Source: Zelopaecilomyces penicillatus (Eukaryota > Ascomycota > Sordariomycetes > Hypocreales > Pseudodiploosporaceae). Taken from it: DNA of 64,000 nt. Below are positions 37,946 through 51,733 of the stretch, in pieces. Numbering within the stretch: the first letter of the stretch is position 1; each line of letters starts with the position of its first letter. Below the pieces are notes generated by a model. It saw only the letters and a program-made list of their open reading frames with translations, did no database searches and was not told where the DNA came from. The stretch lies in the NCBI GenBank assembly GCA_005765155.1, contig VCCP01000008.1, forward strand, positions 124,001-188,000, given 5' to 3'. Position numbers and translations under genes: made by a program.

Positions 37946-40900
37946 ATTTAAAGCCTTTTTAATTTTAAATTATAAAAGATCTTTATATATATTAAAGTTT
38001 AACCTTTATGAGACTAATAAACTTATATAGGATAAGCTATTATATTTATAATTATATTTATAATAGCTATATATAGCTAGTATACCTTTTATTTTCTTTA
38101 TACTTTTTATATTAAGCTTAAATAATATTAATAGATTTTTACTTATTATAAAATATAAATAATTATAAAGACTTTTAATAATATTAAAATTATATATTTA
38201 AAGAAGAGATTCTTTTAAATCTTAATAATTAAATTAATTAAGATCTTTTATAATAAATAAAATAATCTTTATTAATAGCTTTTTAAGCTATTATTAAAAA
38301 TAAAAATTCTTTTTATAAAATAATTTCTTAATCTTTAGCTTTTATAAAATAAAATAAATATAAAAAAGCCTATATTATAATATAAAATAATTATAATATA
38401 AATTAAATAATATTATTTTATAAATTAATAATAAAATTATAATTAAAGCTAGCTAATATTATTTAATAATTAAATTAATAATTATATATATAATATTAAT
38501 AATTATATTATTAAGTTAAGCTTATTTAAGAAATTAAAGCTATTAATATATTTATTTTATAATAGCCTTTTTAAATATATATACTCTTTTTATTATATTA
38601 TCTAATATATTAAATTAAAGAGAATATAAAAATCTATATATTTATTAATTAAATAAGATTTTAAATCTTTATAAGCTATTTTTATAAATCTATTAATTTA
38701 TTAATTAAAATTATAATATTTATTAAGATAATATTTTATTTATTATTTATATTAAAATATATATTCTTTTAAAATATATAATATAATATAGTTTTAATAG
38801 ATATAATATATAATCTTTATATTTTATTATATCTTAAAGAAATCAGCCTTTTATAATATATAAATAATAGCTTATTAAATATTAAATATAATCTTTTAAT
38901 TATAATTATTAAGATTAAATTTAAAGCTATATTAATCTTAATTAAATATTATTATACTTTTTATATAATCAGATTATTATTAATTTTATTAATCTTAATA
39001 TCCTTATAAATATTAAAAATTATAAAATTATTTGAATCTTCTTAATATAATTAAATCTTTTAATTTTATATTAATATTTATATAATAAATATAAAGTTAT
39101 TATTAAAAGGCTAGGAATATAAATTTTAAGGCCTTTTTTAAAGCTATCTTTTTATCTATAATAATAATATATAATATATTAATATTAAAATAGCGTTAAA
39201 AGTTATTAAATTATTTATAAAGCTATTAAAACCTAGCCCTTTTTTTATACTAATAAAATTAAAGATAAAATTAATAAAAGACTTTTAATTAATAATATTA
39301 ATAATTTAAAAAGATAATATTTAAAATAATTAATCTTATATATATTATTTATATTAGGAATCTTAGAAAAATACTATTATATTATCTTATATTAAGAAGA
39401 ACTTTATAAAATAATCTTTAGTTTATTATTGAAGATAAACTTAATATAATACTATATATTAACTATTTTTAAAGCCTTAATAAAGGCTTGTATAATAATA
39501 AAGTTATAAAGTTTATTTATATAAAGCTTATTAATCTTATAATACTATTTATTTAATAAGCTATAAAACTACATTATTAAATAAGAATATCTTTAAGCTT
39601 TTATTATATTAATATTTAATAATATAAAAGATTTATGATTAATTTAATTTTATTATTATTAAAGCTATAACCTTAAATTAATAATTAATTTATTTAATAA
39701 AACCCTATTAAATATCTATACTTATAAAAGCTTTTAAATCTACTTTATTATATATAAAAATATAATAATATATAGTTTTGTTATTATTATTAATAAGGTT
39801 ATAAAATTAAAAGAGCCTTATTTAATAAAGGTATTATTATAATTATAATAAAAAGATTATAAAAATTTAAAAAGCTTTATAAAGATCTTATATCTAGCTA
39901 ATAATAATATAAATAATAAAAAGAAGATAACTATATTATTTATTAAAAAGAGATTATAATATTATAAATTAATTAAGATTAAAGATAATATATATATAAG
40001 ACTATTATAGGATTATATACTATAAAGTATTAATACTTTATATTATAAATTAAATATATAAAAATAAGATAAAAAGGTATATAAGAAAAATAAGTATATA
40101 TATAACTCTTATATATAAAAAATAATTTCTTTATATATAAATAATACTAGTCTATATATAATATTAAATAAAACCTTAATATTATTTATTTTTAATATAT
40201 CTTTTATAAAAGCTATAAAATTAATCTTTAATTATTCTTCAAATAGTAAACATTTATATATTAAATATTAATTTAAGAATATTTAAATTATTATATTTAT
40301 TATTAATAAAATATATTAAAAAATAAAACATAATTCTATTTCTTTTTATTAAGAATTATTATTAAAATTTAAAGAATATATTTATAGATTTATTAAAGAG
40401 TTTAAATCCTTAAAAGCCTTTATCTTTAATAGAGTTTATATTTAATCTTTATAAGAATTTAAAGTAAATACTTATAAATTTATTAAAAGATTTAAATCTT
40501 TAATTAATTCCTTTATTTTTAATAATATTTATTTAATAAAAATAAATATTAAAATCTTTTATTTAAAATTTAATAGATATAAAAATAATCTTTTTAATTT
40601 TTTATTATTTAATTTAAAAATAAAATAAATTATAAATAAAGATTATAAAATATTTAAAAGCCTTTAAAAAAAGAATTATAATAATATATTAATAGATTTA
40701 ATATTTAATAAAAGCTAAAAGTATTAATATTAATATAATATATAAAAAGAAAACTAATAAAATCTAATTTATTAATAATATTCTTTTTAATAATTTAATT
40801 TCTTTTAAAAGCTAAAATTAAAAAGCTATAACATTATCTTAGATTTAATATTAATTAAAAAAAGATAATTCTTTTTTAAAATATCTTATAAAAAGGTTTT

Positions 40901-41229
40901 TTAATATAAAATATAATTCAAGATTAATAAACATTTATTTAAAAAGATTATTAAATAAAATTAATAAATTCTTAATATTAAAGGAATTAAAAATCTTTAT
41001 ATAGCTTTTTTATAATGAAAAAGAACTCTTATTTAAAATTAATTTAAATATAAAAGATAAACTTTTTAATTAATCTTTGTATAATAATTAAAATAATAAA
41101 ATAGAATATATAATAAAAGGATTTAATATTTAATTTTAAAGGATTAAAAAAAAGATTATTAAATTATTTCAAATTAAATTAAATAAAGATATTCTAAAGG
41201 AATTTTATATTTTATATTAAAGCCTTTAT

Positions 41230-41690
41230 TTCTTTATTATAAAAAAGAATAATAATTTAAGATTAATTAATTTTATTATATATATAAATAAATATATTAT
41301 TAAAAATATATATATTTCTTTTAATATAAATTATTTAAAAAAGATTTTTTAATATATATAATTATTTTATTATTAGATTTTTTTTTTATTATAATTAAAT
41401 CTTATTAAATATTAAACCTAAAGATATAATAATCTTTTTAATTTTAATTAAATAATTATAAATATATACTCTTTTATAAAGTATAATATATTTTATTATT
41501 TTATTTATAAGAATTATAATATAAATCTTGTTTAATTTAATTCTTAAAATATATTAATATTGTTTAAATAATATAATTATTTAAGGATCTTATATTATTT
41601 ATAATAAAAAGAAAATAAAGCTAAATATTTATAAATTTATATTAAAATATTTAAATAATAATAATAAAGTATTATTTATTATTAAATTAA
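41230..41690 (+). pseudogene. Ty3/Gypsy reverse transcriptase relic related to the one at 7 kb
   Basis: The plus strand reads KKNNNLRLIN near 41,240. After many stops it reads CLNNIII*GSYIIYN at about 41,569-41,610, then YKFILKYLNNNNKV. This parallels the 7-kb relic, which reads FLNNIII and then EYILEYL. The active-site aspartates again read Asn, and the stop after III falls where the 7-kb relic also has one (probably a mutated CAA or CAG, or a Trp codon). The shared layout shows that blocks 1 and 2 were seeded by related elements. Confidence 0.6.
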
Positions 41691-42510
41691 TAAGATATAT
41701 TATTTTTATTATTAAATTTTAATTTTATAAAAAGATAATAAAAATAATAAGATATATATATAAAATTAATAAAAAAAAGTTTATAAAAATAAATATCTTA
41801 AAGATAATTAAATAAAAAGTCTATAAATATATTTTATAAATATATTCTTTTTTTAAAATAATTAAATATTAAATAATTTAAATTAAATATTTAATTTAAT
41901 TAATTTTATTATTTATTAAAGTTTTAAAAAAAGTTATTTTTTAGATTTAAAATAATATTAAATAAGCTATTATAAATAATTTAAAAAAAATAATAATAAA
42001 GATATCTTTTTTAATTAATTTAAATCTTAATAAAGAAAAAAATAAGATTATTTTAATATATAATATAAATATTATTAATAAAATATAATTATTTTGTAAA
42101 TCTAAAAGAAAAAAAAATATTTTATATAATATAAATATAATATTTAAAATATAATTAAATTAAAATATAATACTATAAAAAGAGAATATTATAAATTAAT
42201 TTATATATTTTAAAGGCTTTATTCTTATATTTATAAATAAGGATTTATATTAAAAATAAATATTTAAATCCTAATATATTAATTAAATAAAGCTATAAAT
42301 AATATTTTTAATATTATAGTTATTAAATAAATTAATTATATCTAGCTTTTTAATTTTATTATTAAATATATATTAAAAAAGAATAATAGTATTATAAATA
42401 AACTATTATAAAAAGAAGAATAGCCTTTTAATAAACTTAATATAAAAATAAAAAAGGATATTAAAGCCTTTATTAATTTATATCTTAATATTATTATTTA
42501 TTAAAATAAG

Positions 42511-43000
42511 TGGGTTTTTATATAACAGCCTAACCTATTATCTCCTAGGAGCCAGACCTGCTATAGCTTAGCAGCTAAACCTGCTATAGCCTAGCAGCCA
42601 GATCTGCTATCTTATAGCAGCCAGACCTGGTATCTTATAGCAGCCAGACCTGCTATAAGACCTAAGATGCCCAGGCAGCCTGACCTGCTATATAGGGCTA
42701 GACTAGTAAAATAAGGGCTTATCCCTTATACCCCTCCCTTTCTCTATATTTAGAATACCTAAAAATTCCAAATAAATATTATTTAGAATACTTAAATAAT
42801 TCTAAATAATCTTAGTATTTTTTAGATATATAAGATAGCTAGATTCCTAGTTAAATCCTGCTTTCTTTTCTATATCGATAATATAATCACTTCTTTCTTC
42901 TTTTCTTCAGAATTCACTCTGAATAACTATTCACTGCCTTTCTTCCACTGCTATCGCTACTAGCTTTAGTTATAACCGTATACTATAAATTATAATATTA
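42511..43000 (+). mobile_element. GC-richer solo LTR (family with 23-bp internal repeats)
   Basis: A segment of about 490 bp starting near TGGGTTTTTATATAACAGCC keeps far more G and C than its surroundings. Decayed copies lie at 54,026-54,470 (+), 56,208-56,644 (-) and 61,996-62,340 (-). The two minus copies flank internal sequence, which supports reading the unit as an LTR. Here no matching internal sequence follows, so it appears solo and inserted into Gypsy relic sequence (42.25-42.5 kb). The left half carries a tandem array of a 23-bp unit; the right half is C/T-rich. The exact ends and target duplication are unresolved. Confidence 0.6.
42525..42697 (+). repeat. Tandem 23-bp repeats GCAGCCAGACCTGCTAT inside the LTR
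   Basis: About seven units run head to tail, starting near 42,525, 42,548, 42,571, 42,594, 42,617, 42,640 and 42,675. The core is GCAGCCAGACCTGCTAT followed by a 6-bp variable tail; the unit at 42,640 is extended to 35 bp. Each core has a partial dyad (AGCAG and CTGCT). Such arrays in LTRs are often promoter or enhancer modules; that role is inferred here. Confidence 0.75.
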
Positions 43001-43405
43001 TTATTAAATAATTTAATAAAAATTATTTTAAAAATTAAAATAGATTATTAAGTTTTTAAAGATATATTTTAAGTTATTTAAAATAAAAATAAAATACTTT
43101 TATTACTTTTATATATAAATTAAGAAATTCTTTATAAAGAATTAAAAGCTTTAATTATATTTAATTAAATCTATATAAAGCCTAATATAAATAATAAATA
43201 ATTTAAAAAAATAAAGAAAGCTAATATAATATATATATCTTATAATTATTTATAAAAAAAGAAAAGTGATTTATAATTTTTTAAAAGATTATTATTAATA
43301 AAAAATAATATAAAATAATAATATAACTTTTTTAATTTTATATATAATCTATTAAAAATATATCTTTTAAAAGTATAAAGAAAAAGTTATTTTTATTTTA
43401 TTATT

Positions 43406-43641
43406 TAGATTTAATATATCTAATAATATAAAAGCTTAAACTTATAAATAATAAAATTATTATTAAAAACACTATTAAAAAAGGTTATATTTATATATAT
43501 ATATTAATTAAAGTTATTATTTAAAGTTTATTATCTTTTCTCTTTATAAAGCTATTTCTTTTTAAAAATAAAATTATATTTAATTTATTAATATAATTCT
43601 AATAGGCTTAGATTTAATATAAAATAGCTTTAATATAATTA
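43406..43641 (+). repeat. Probable LTR, pair member with 26,546-26,787
   Basis: This is the same-orientation partner of 26,546-26,787. The 16.6 kb between the two contains several other insertions, so they may be the two LTRs of one much-interrupted element or two solo copies. Confidence 0.55.
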
Positions 43642-46600
43642 AAGTATTATTATTTATATTATAAAAGAATTACTATTTAAACTATATAATCTATATATTA
43701 TCTAAACTTTTAATCCTTTTTTATAATATAAAATAAAAGATTAATATATTAATAATTATTAAATAAAAATATATTAATTTAATTTATATAATATTAAAAT
43801 TAAAGTATTAACAATTAAGGCTTATAAGATCTGTATTATAAATAAGATTTTAATAAATAATATTAATATAAATAATTATTTAAAGAAATTTATTTTTAAT
43901 TTAAATAATTAATAAGAATTATCTTTAAATTCTTAATTCTTATAAGATTTAAAGAAATTAATTAAAAAGGTTTTTATAATTTAAGAAAATATAAAGATAA
44001 TAATTAATATAATAAAATCTATTAAATTATTTTTAAATCCTTTTTAATTATAATTTATAATCTTATAATTATATGAACTTTAAAAATTAATTAAGATAAC
44101 TTAGTTAAAATTAATCTAATAATTTATTTTTAAATTTAAAGATAATAATCTTTATAAATAGGATTTATTAAATAATAAAAATAAAGAATTTCTAAGAGAA
44201 AACAAAACTATATTAAAACCTTATTATAAATCTTCTTTTATTAAAATATTTTTAATATTAAAATATATTTATTAATATTAAAATCTTATTGAAGAGATTA
44301 ATATAAATCCTTTTAATTATATTTATTTATTAAATTATTATTTCTTTATAATTTTCTTTTATATTTCTTTTTATATCTTATTATTAAAAATATTATAAAA
44401 ATACTTTATTTAAATTTATCTTTTATTTTATTATATATAAATTATAATTAGTTTTATTATTAATATTTTTTTATTTAAAATTATTATTATAAAAAAATAT
44501 TTTAAAAGAAATTAATAATTTTAAGAAATATAAATCTTAAAATATATTTATAATTATTATATATTTTAAGAATATATTTATATTAATTTCTTTTTTTAAT
44601 AATATAATATTTTATAATCCTAAGAATAGCTTTATTATATAAATATTTAAAAATCTTTTTTATAATATCTTTTTTAATATCTTTTAAGCTTATTAAGATA
44701 AGATTTATATAAATTCTATTCTTAACTTTAATTATATTTAAATATTTAAGAAATCCTTTTTAAATATATTTATAATTTTAAATAATATAATTTATATATT
44801 ATTAATAATAAATTCTTTTTAAAGATATATAATTATAAAAAAGAAATATAATATATTTATAATAATTTATTAAAGTTATTGTTTAGGTTTTTATATAATA
44901 ATTATAAAAAAAGGGATTGTAATATTTATATTAAGCTATAAAAAGATTAATTTAAATCTAATATAAAAATAATATATTTAAAAGATATTTATTATAATTA
45001 ATAATCTTTATAAAAATATAAATATAATTTCTTAAAATTCTTATATTAATTAAAATAAATTATTAAATTCTTTTATTAAAGCTTTTATAAAGATATTTTT
45101 TATATTTAATATTAAATAATTAAATCTAGATAAGATTAAAAGTATTATTCTAATTATTTAAATAAAATACTTCAAAGGATTTTAATAAAATAAAATTAAA
45201 TTCTTTTTATATTTTAGTAAATACTTTAATTTTAATATATATAAGAATTAAATAAGAATTAATTATATTATTATTTAAGATTTAAATTATTATTATTTAA
45301 TATTTAAATTATTTTTATAGATTTAAATTAATAAATATTTAATATAAAAAATATTTATTACTTTTTGTATTAAAAGGATTTATAAAAAAGGATATAATAT
45401 TTATTATATTATTTAAATTAATAATCTTTTAAATTTAATTATAAAGATATTAAAGATTATTAATTTAAATATAATAATCTTTTTAAAAAAGCTATATTAT
45501 TAAAATAATAAGATTAAAATAAAATATTAATATTAAGGTATTATTAAAATAAGTTAATAATATTTATTAAAAAGGTTTAATAAAAGAAAATAATTTAAAA
45601 AAGATAATAATAAAGAATAATTTAAAAGATATAATAAAAAAAGAAAATCTTATTTAAAAAATAAAGAAATCTAAATAAGATTTAAAAGAAAATAAATATA
45701 TTAAAGTATAAAAGCTTTATAATTATTTATTATTATTTAATATAAAATAAAGATTTAAAAATATAATTTTAAAAAATTAATCTTATATCTTAAAGATAAA
45801 TATAAATAAAAAGTTTATTTAAATATTCTTATAATTATTAAAAAGCTTAGATTATTAACTTTCTTTATTTTCTTTATTTTCTTTTTTTTTTATTTTTTTT
45901 ATTTAAAAATCTTTATCTTTTTATCTATATAAGCCTTTCTTATATAATTATATATTATTTTTAAGTCTTTATTTATATTATTTTATATCTTTATTTTTAA
46001 ATAAAATATTAAATTAGTATTTGAAAAAACTTATTAAAGCTTAATTAAATATTAATTATATATTATTTAAGAATCTATTAAAAAAATATAAATCCTTTTT
46101 TTAATTTTAATTAAAATAATATTTTATAATATATTTTTAAATATAATAAAACTTAAATAAAAAATAATTAAATAATTATTTAAAGATATTTATAAAATCT
46201 AATTAATTTAAATATATTCTTAATATACTTAATTATTTATTAATTAATAAATAAATATTATAATAATTAATTATAATAAATTTATTAATAAATAATTATT
46301 TAAAGATATTTTTAAATTATTTATATATTTATTTTTAAATATATCTTAATTAAATTATTTAAAGAATATAATAATATTTTTAAGAATTTAATATATTTAT
46401 TAATTGATTTTAAATTATATTTTATTAATTATTTTATTAATTATTTTAAGAATTATTATATATAATATTAAATATATTATAATTATTTCTTTATAAAAAC
46501 TCTTTTAAAGGAAAATCAGAATAAAAAGATTATTAATAAAATGTTATATTTTATTTTTATTATTAAATATATTAAGATTAATATTATTATTAATAATTAT

Positions 46601-49600
46601 AATTAATATATATCTTTAATTTAATATTAATATTTTATTATTAATTATATTTATATATTATATTATTAAATTAAATATATATAGGATTATTATAAAATAA
46701 TCTTATATTTATATAATATATATTAGATCTTTTATTATATATCTTTAAAAATAAATGTTCATAAAGTTAAGGTGTTTTAATAATTTTATTTAAGCTATTA
46801 CTTTATATATTAAATAATAAATCCTTAAAGAATACAAATACTTTATTTTATATTAATATTAATTTATATTATATAAATTTACTAACTTTATAATTAATAA
46901 AAGTATAATTATTAAAGAGTTTATATTATTATATAATAAAAGATAAATTAATTTAATTAATATTAATATTAATAATATATTTATTTATTTAAATAATTAT
47001 TTGTTTAGATTTTATAATTAATATATTCTTAACTTTATAATTAGTTCTAATTATAAAAATAAGTTTATTATAGTATTTTATTATTTTAAATTTATTATTT
47101 TAAATAATCCTAATTAGTAAATCTTATTTATATTAAAAACACTATTATTAATAAAGATAAAGATAAACAGTATTATTAATTTTAAAATATAATCCTATAC
47201 TTTTATTTTAATTAATAATTAAAAGCTATTTATAAACTATAATATTAAAAAAATAGCCTTATATAAACAATATAAAATCTTTATATTAATAAATAAAAAA
47301 AGAAAAGAATTCTAAAATTATTTAATAATATTCTTTTTAATAGTTAAATCTATATTTATTTAAATTTATATTTTTATAATAATCTTAATAAAAAATTATT
47401 AATTATTTAATACTTATAAAAGTCTTTTATAATAAAATATATCTATAATACTTAAAATTATTTTAATTTTAATTATATTATTATTATTTATTAATTTAAT
47501 ACTTAAAGGAAATAATATTTAATCTTGTATTATATTTAATATAAAAGCTTTATTATTATTATTTAAGAATTTATTAAAATCTTTTTTAAGTTAAATTATT
47601 TAATTTTAAAATTATTTATTTATAAAGCTATTTTAAATCTATATAAAGTTAATATTTTAATAAATAAAAAATTAAATAAATATAAAAATTTTATAAGAAT
47701 CCTTATTTATATAAAAATATTTAACTTTTATTTATTAAATAGATTTTGAAAATTTATTATTTAATTAAAATAATTAATATATTTTAATTAATATTAAAAT
47801 ATATCTTTATTTAATTTTAAAATTATATAAAAATAATATATTATTTAAACTTATTTTTATTATATTTTTAAAAAATATAATGTTAATAAAAGTATTTATA
47901 ATTATTTATAATATAATATTAAAATAATTTATTAATATTTAATTTTATTTTAAAAATATATTTAATTTAATTATATATATTTAAAAAAACTATTATTATT
48001 TAATATTATTAATATTATATTATTAATAAAGTATTAAATAATAAATGCTTATAAAAACCTTTTATAAAGATAATTAAATATTTTAAAAAAAACAATATTT
48101 ATATTATTTAATATATTATTTTATATAAATTAATAATAAAAGTTTAATATATATAATAATATATTATATTTAAAAAATAATTTAATAATTTAAAATAATT
48201 ATATATAATTAAATATAAATATAAAACTTAAAATAATAAAGAAAAGCTATAAAGCTATAATAAATAAAAATAGATTTTAAGGATTAATTAATTATTTTAT
48301 AATTAATCTAGAAAATAAATAAAAGATTTTTAATTAATTATTAGGAATTCTTTAAGATTTTTAAAGAAATAAAAAGAGAGTATTAAATTTAATAAATATA
48401 TCTTATTTATTTATAAAACTTAATCTTTTAAAGCTATAATTAATATAATAATTCTTTAATTATCTTTGATAAAAAAGAATAGATTTAATAGATTTATTAT
48501 AATAATAATTATTTATTTATATAATAATTAATAATTAAATATTTAAGTTTTATTATTAAAATTATTTTATATTTATTATAAATTTTTATTAAATATAAAT
48601 ATATTTAATTTATATCCTTTTTATTAATATCCTTTTTATTTAATTTTTATTTATTTTTAATAGATTTAAAGATATATTTTATAATTAAAATTAAATATAA
48701 TATAATAATAATATTTATTTTATTAATATTTTAAATCTTTATTAATAATCTTTTATTTATATTTTATATATATTTTATTTATATTTTAGTAAAAATTAGA
48801 AAAACCTTAAATATATAAATATATTTTCTTATTATTTATTAATTATATATAAAAAGCTAGTTTTTATTTTATAAATAATATCTTTTATATTTAATTATAT
48901 TTTAAATCATATTTTATTTAAATATCTTATTTATTTTAATTTTTAAATTTAATATAAATTATAAATTTAAATTATTATTTTATTATTTTATTTAAAGTTT
49001 TAATAAGCTTATATAATATATATTATAAAGTCTTATATATTAATATATTAATATTAGTTAATATAATTATATATTTATAAATAAAGTATTTTAATATTAT
49101 AAATAAATAAATTAAATATATCTCATTCTTTATTATATATATTATAATAATAATAGAATTAATTAAGTTTTTTTATATTAAAATAGAATTATATTATAAT
49201 ATATTAAAAGATATAATATTACATTAAGAATTAATATTTATAAAATAAATAATTTAATTATTTTTATTTTAAATATATTATTTATATTAAAGCTTAAAAA
49301 TAAAGATAATAAAAATTTAAAATAAATTAAAAGAAAATTATAATTAAAAAAAATATTATTTAATTAAAAAGAATATTAGCTTTTATAATATAATTACTAA
49401 ATTATAATAAATAATATTAATAATTATTAATAAAACTATAATAAAATAATTATAAAAAATAATTAATAAATTGTTAAAATATAAATAAAAAGTTTAATTA
49501 AATAAATATTTATATAATTTTTATTATTCTTTTATAAATATAAGATTTTATTTTTATTTTAAATAATTAATATATATTTAAAAAATACTTTTATAAATCT

Positions 49601-49629
49601 TTATTATTTAATAATTTATTATTATATAT

Positions 49630-49835
49630 AATAAATATTATAAAATATAAGCTATAAATATTTAAAATAATATATTATCTTTAAATATATATATTATCTT
49701 TAAATATATATTTCTTTTTATTTTCTTTTTATTATTATAATATAAATAAAATAAATTTTAATCTTTTATTATAATAATACTTTAATATAAATATATTTAT
49801 TTTATTTAATTATTATAAATTAAATCTATTAATAT
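49630..49835 (+). repeat. Dispersed repeat shared with 22,229-22,405
   Basis: It matches the block 1 copy in orientation and order, ending TTTATTTAATTATTATAAAT. It includes a small tandem of TATTATCTTTAAATATATA at about 49,670-49,710. Confidence 0.5.
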
Positions 49836-50895
49836 AATTCTATTATATTATTTTATAATTATTTAAAATAAATATAATTATATTATATTATATTTTAATA
49901 TAAAAAGAATAATAATATAAGAAAATATCTTTAAAGTATTTAAATAAATTTAAATAAATATTTTACTTTTAAATTAAATTTTTAATTATAATTTATTAAT
50001 TATAAAAAGATTAAAATTATAATTAAAACTTTAATAAAAAACTATTTTAAAAATAATAATATTAAATTAATAATCCTTTTTTAATATTTTAAATAAAATT
50101 ATAATTTAAAATTTAATAAAATAATAATAATTTTAATTTTAATATAAAATCTATAAAATTAATATTAATTATTTATTTATTTTATAAGAAATTATAAAGT
50201 AATTAAAAAAAGATTTAAAACTCCTTTTTAAAAAATAAAAAAATATATTATAATATAAAGGATTAAATTAATAAAATAATTAATAATATATTTTTAAAAT
50301 ATTATAATAAGCTAACCTTAGAATTATAATAAATAAATATTAAAAATAATATTTATAAATTTAAAAAAGAAAAAAGGATCTTTATATTATTCTTATTTAA
50401 TCTTTTTTTTTATATTAATTAAATTTAAATTTAATTTATCTTATATTTATAATAAAAACTTAAATTAAAAGCTTAAGCGTTTAATATATTATTTTATTTT
50501 TAAATATTATATTTATATTTTAATTAATAAAAATAATAAATATTTATTATAAAATAAATCTTTTAATATATATTTATTTATTAATTATTTTAATAATAAT
50601 ATAATTAAAGAATAATCTTATTTATATTTTATTAAATCCTATTTTAGGTTTATATTATACTCTTACTTTTATTTTATTAAATATTATTATAATCCTTTTT
50701 AATTATTAATTATTATTAATAAATAATTCTATTTATATCTTTATTTACTTTTATCTTTAATAAATAAAAAAATAAATAATATATTAAATATTTTATTTAA
50801 ATTTTATTATAATAATTTTCTTTTTTAAATCTTTTTAAAGATATTTTATATATAATTTAATATTTATATAATTATCTTATATAATATTAAAATAT

Positions 50896-51170
50896 AAAAT
50901 AAATAAAATAAATAAAATAAATAAAATAAATAAAATAAATAAAATAAATAAAATAAATAAAATAAATAAAATAAATAAAATAAATAAAATAAATAAAATA
51001 AATAAAATAAATAAAATAAATAAAATAAATAAAATAAATAAAATAAATAAAATAAATAAAATAAATAAAATAAATAAAATAAATAAAATAAATAAAATAA
51101 ATAAAATAAATAAAATAAATAAAATAAATAAAATAAATAAAATAAATAAAATAAATAAAATAAATAAAAT
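50896..51170. repeat. Perfect 9-bp minisatellite (AAAATAAAT)n, about 30.5 copies
   Basis: A 275-bp array of AAAATAAAT units shows no interruption that I can see, ending 132 bp before the SEN15 start codon. Read on the minus strand it produces an open frame of repeated Phe-Tyr-Leu, which is an artefact of the 9-bp period. Purity over this length implies recent expansion or strong homogenisation compared with the decayed DNA beside it. It is at the exact junction of AT block 2 and gene island 3. Confidence 0.95.
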
Positions 51171-51302
51171 ATATTGTTATATATTATATTATAAATCTCC
51201 TTCTTATTTAATTTCCTATCCTTGAAGTTCTTAATCTTCATATATTTATATAAATGCATTCGCATTCTAGTTAAATTCGTACTCACCACTCACAAAAGCA
51301 CA
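51171..51302 (+). promoter_or_regulatory. SEN15 promoter / 5' leader with TATA-like box
   Basis: Only about 130 bp separate the minisatellite from the start codon. TATATAAAT at 51,247-51,255 lies about 48 bp before the ATG. An in-frame upstream ATG at 51,222 exists, but the residues it would add are hydrophobic and AT-driven, so it is not used here. Confidence 0.45.
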
Positions 51303-51707
51303 ATGGAAGACCCAAAACATTCAGCTGTCACTGTGACAGTATTGCACAACTTGGAGGATCAGCATGACTGGAAATTTCTACAACTTCACTCTGTATCTGG
51401 AGTAAACAGGCCGTTGATTCGTGGATTGCCGCCCCGGCTTCTCTATTTACATCCAGATGACCAAGTTGCCGCACTTACTCGCGAAAGAGCGGGAGGGGTA
51501 AAAGAGCAATATGATCCTAAGCGCGAGTGGGTGCTGGCTGTTCATGTTGCCGAAAGTTGGTCCTTTGCGAAGTTTGCTGCTGTGTTCGATGCCATTCCGC
51601 AGACAGAAGTACGGGGCAAGAGATTTGTTCTAGCTACTCTCCACAACGACTCGACCGTTGTTTACTATCTTCTGCACGAGGGAATGGTCAAACCTCGCCA
51701 GAATTAG
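51303..51707 (+). CDS. SEN15: tRNA-splicing endonuclease subunit Sen15
   Basis: This is a single-exon gene of 134 residues. It matches the fungal Sen15 layout: an N-terminal VLHNLEDQHDWKFLQLHS motif at about residues 14-31, RPLIRGLPPRLLYLHPDDQV at about 38-57, REWVLAVHVAESWSFAKFA with VFDAIP in the middle, and the characteristic C-terminus STVVYYLLHEGMVKPRQN. Sen15 is a non-catalytic subunit of the heterotetrameric endonuclease (Sen2, Sen34, Sen54, Sen15) that cuts introns from pre-tRNA; it has a nuclease-like fold and pairs with Sen34. The ATG at 51,303 has A at -3 and G at +4. The protein is at the short end for the family, so an unnoticed upstream exon cannot be excluded. Its stop lies only 26 bp from the stop of the convergent ADH gene. 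Confidence 0.88.
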   Translation: MEDPKHSAVTVTVLHNLEDQHDWKFLQLHSVSGVNRPLIRGLPPRLLYLHPDDQVAALTRERAGGVKEQYDPKREWVLAVHVAESWSFAKFAAVFDAIPQTEVRGKRFVLATLHNDSTVVYYLLHEGMVKPRQN

Positions 51708-51733
51708 AGCACAGGCCCTATCAATGACATCAA

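Larger units (their letters stand above)
25801..50895. repeat. AT-rich, RIP-degraded repeat block 2
   Basis: About 25 kb has the same composition and dinucleotide bias as block 1. No intact gene is present. Nameable contents are a repeat pair at 26.5/43.4 kb, an inverted pair at 27.5/34.3 kb, a repeat family at 30.65/35.13/37.79 kb, a less mutated insertion at 35.29 kb, a Gypsy RT relic at 41.2 kb and a GC-richer LTR at 42.5 kb. The stretches 28.2-30.6, 31.2-34.3, 38.0-41.2 and 43.7-49.6 kb hold only fragments that I could not classify. Confidence 0.9.

Noticed and set aside
25801..50895. Regional centromere
   Set aside because: AT-rich RIPed retroelements fit fungal centromeres, but the blocks are interrupted by genes every 20-25 kb and nothing in the sequence marks CENP-A occupancy; it cannot be decided here.
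50864..51289. Open frame of 141 codons with repeated Phe-Tyr-Leu on the minus strand
   Set aside because: It is the 9-bp minisatellite read in a frame without stops; the period of three codons is an artefact, and the flanks are AT-rich non-coding sequence.
51527..51727. Second frame inside SEN15
   Set aside because: It overlaps the well-supported Sen15 frame and has no recognisable motif.
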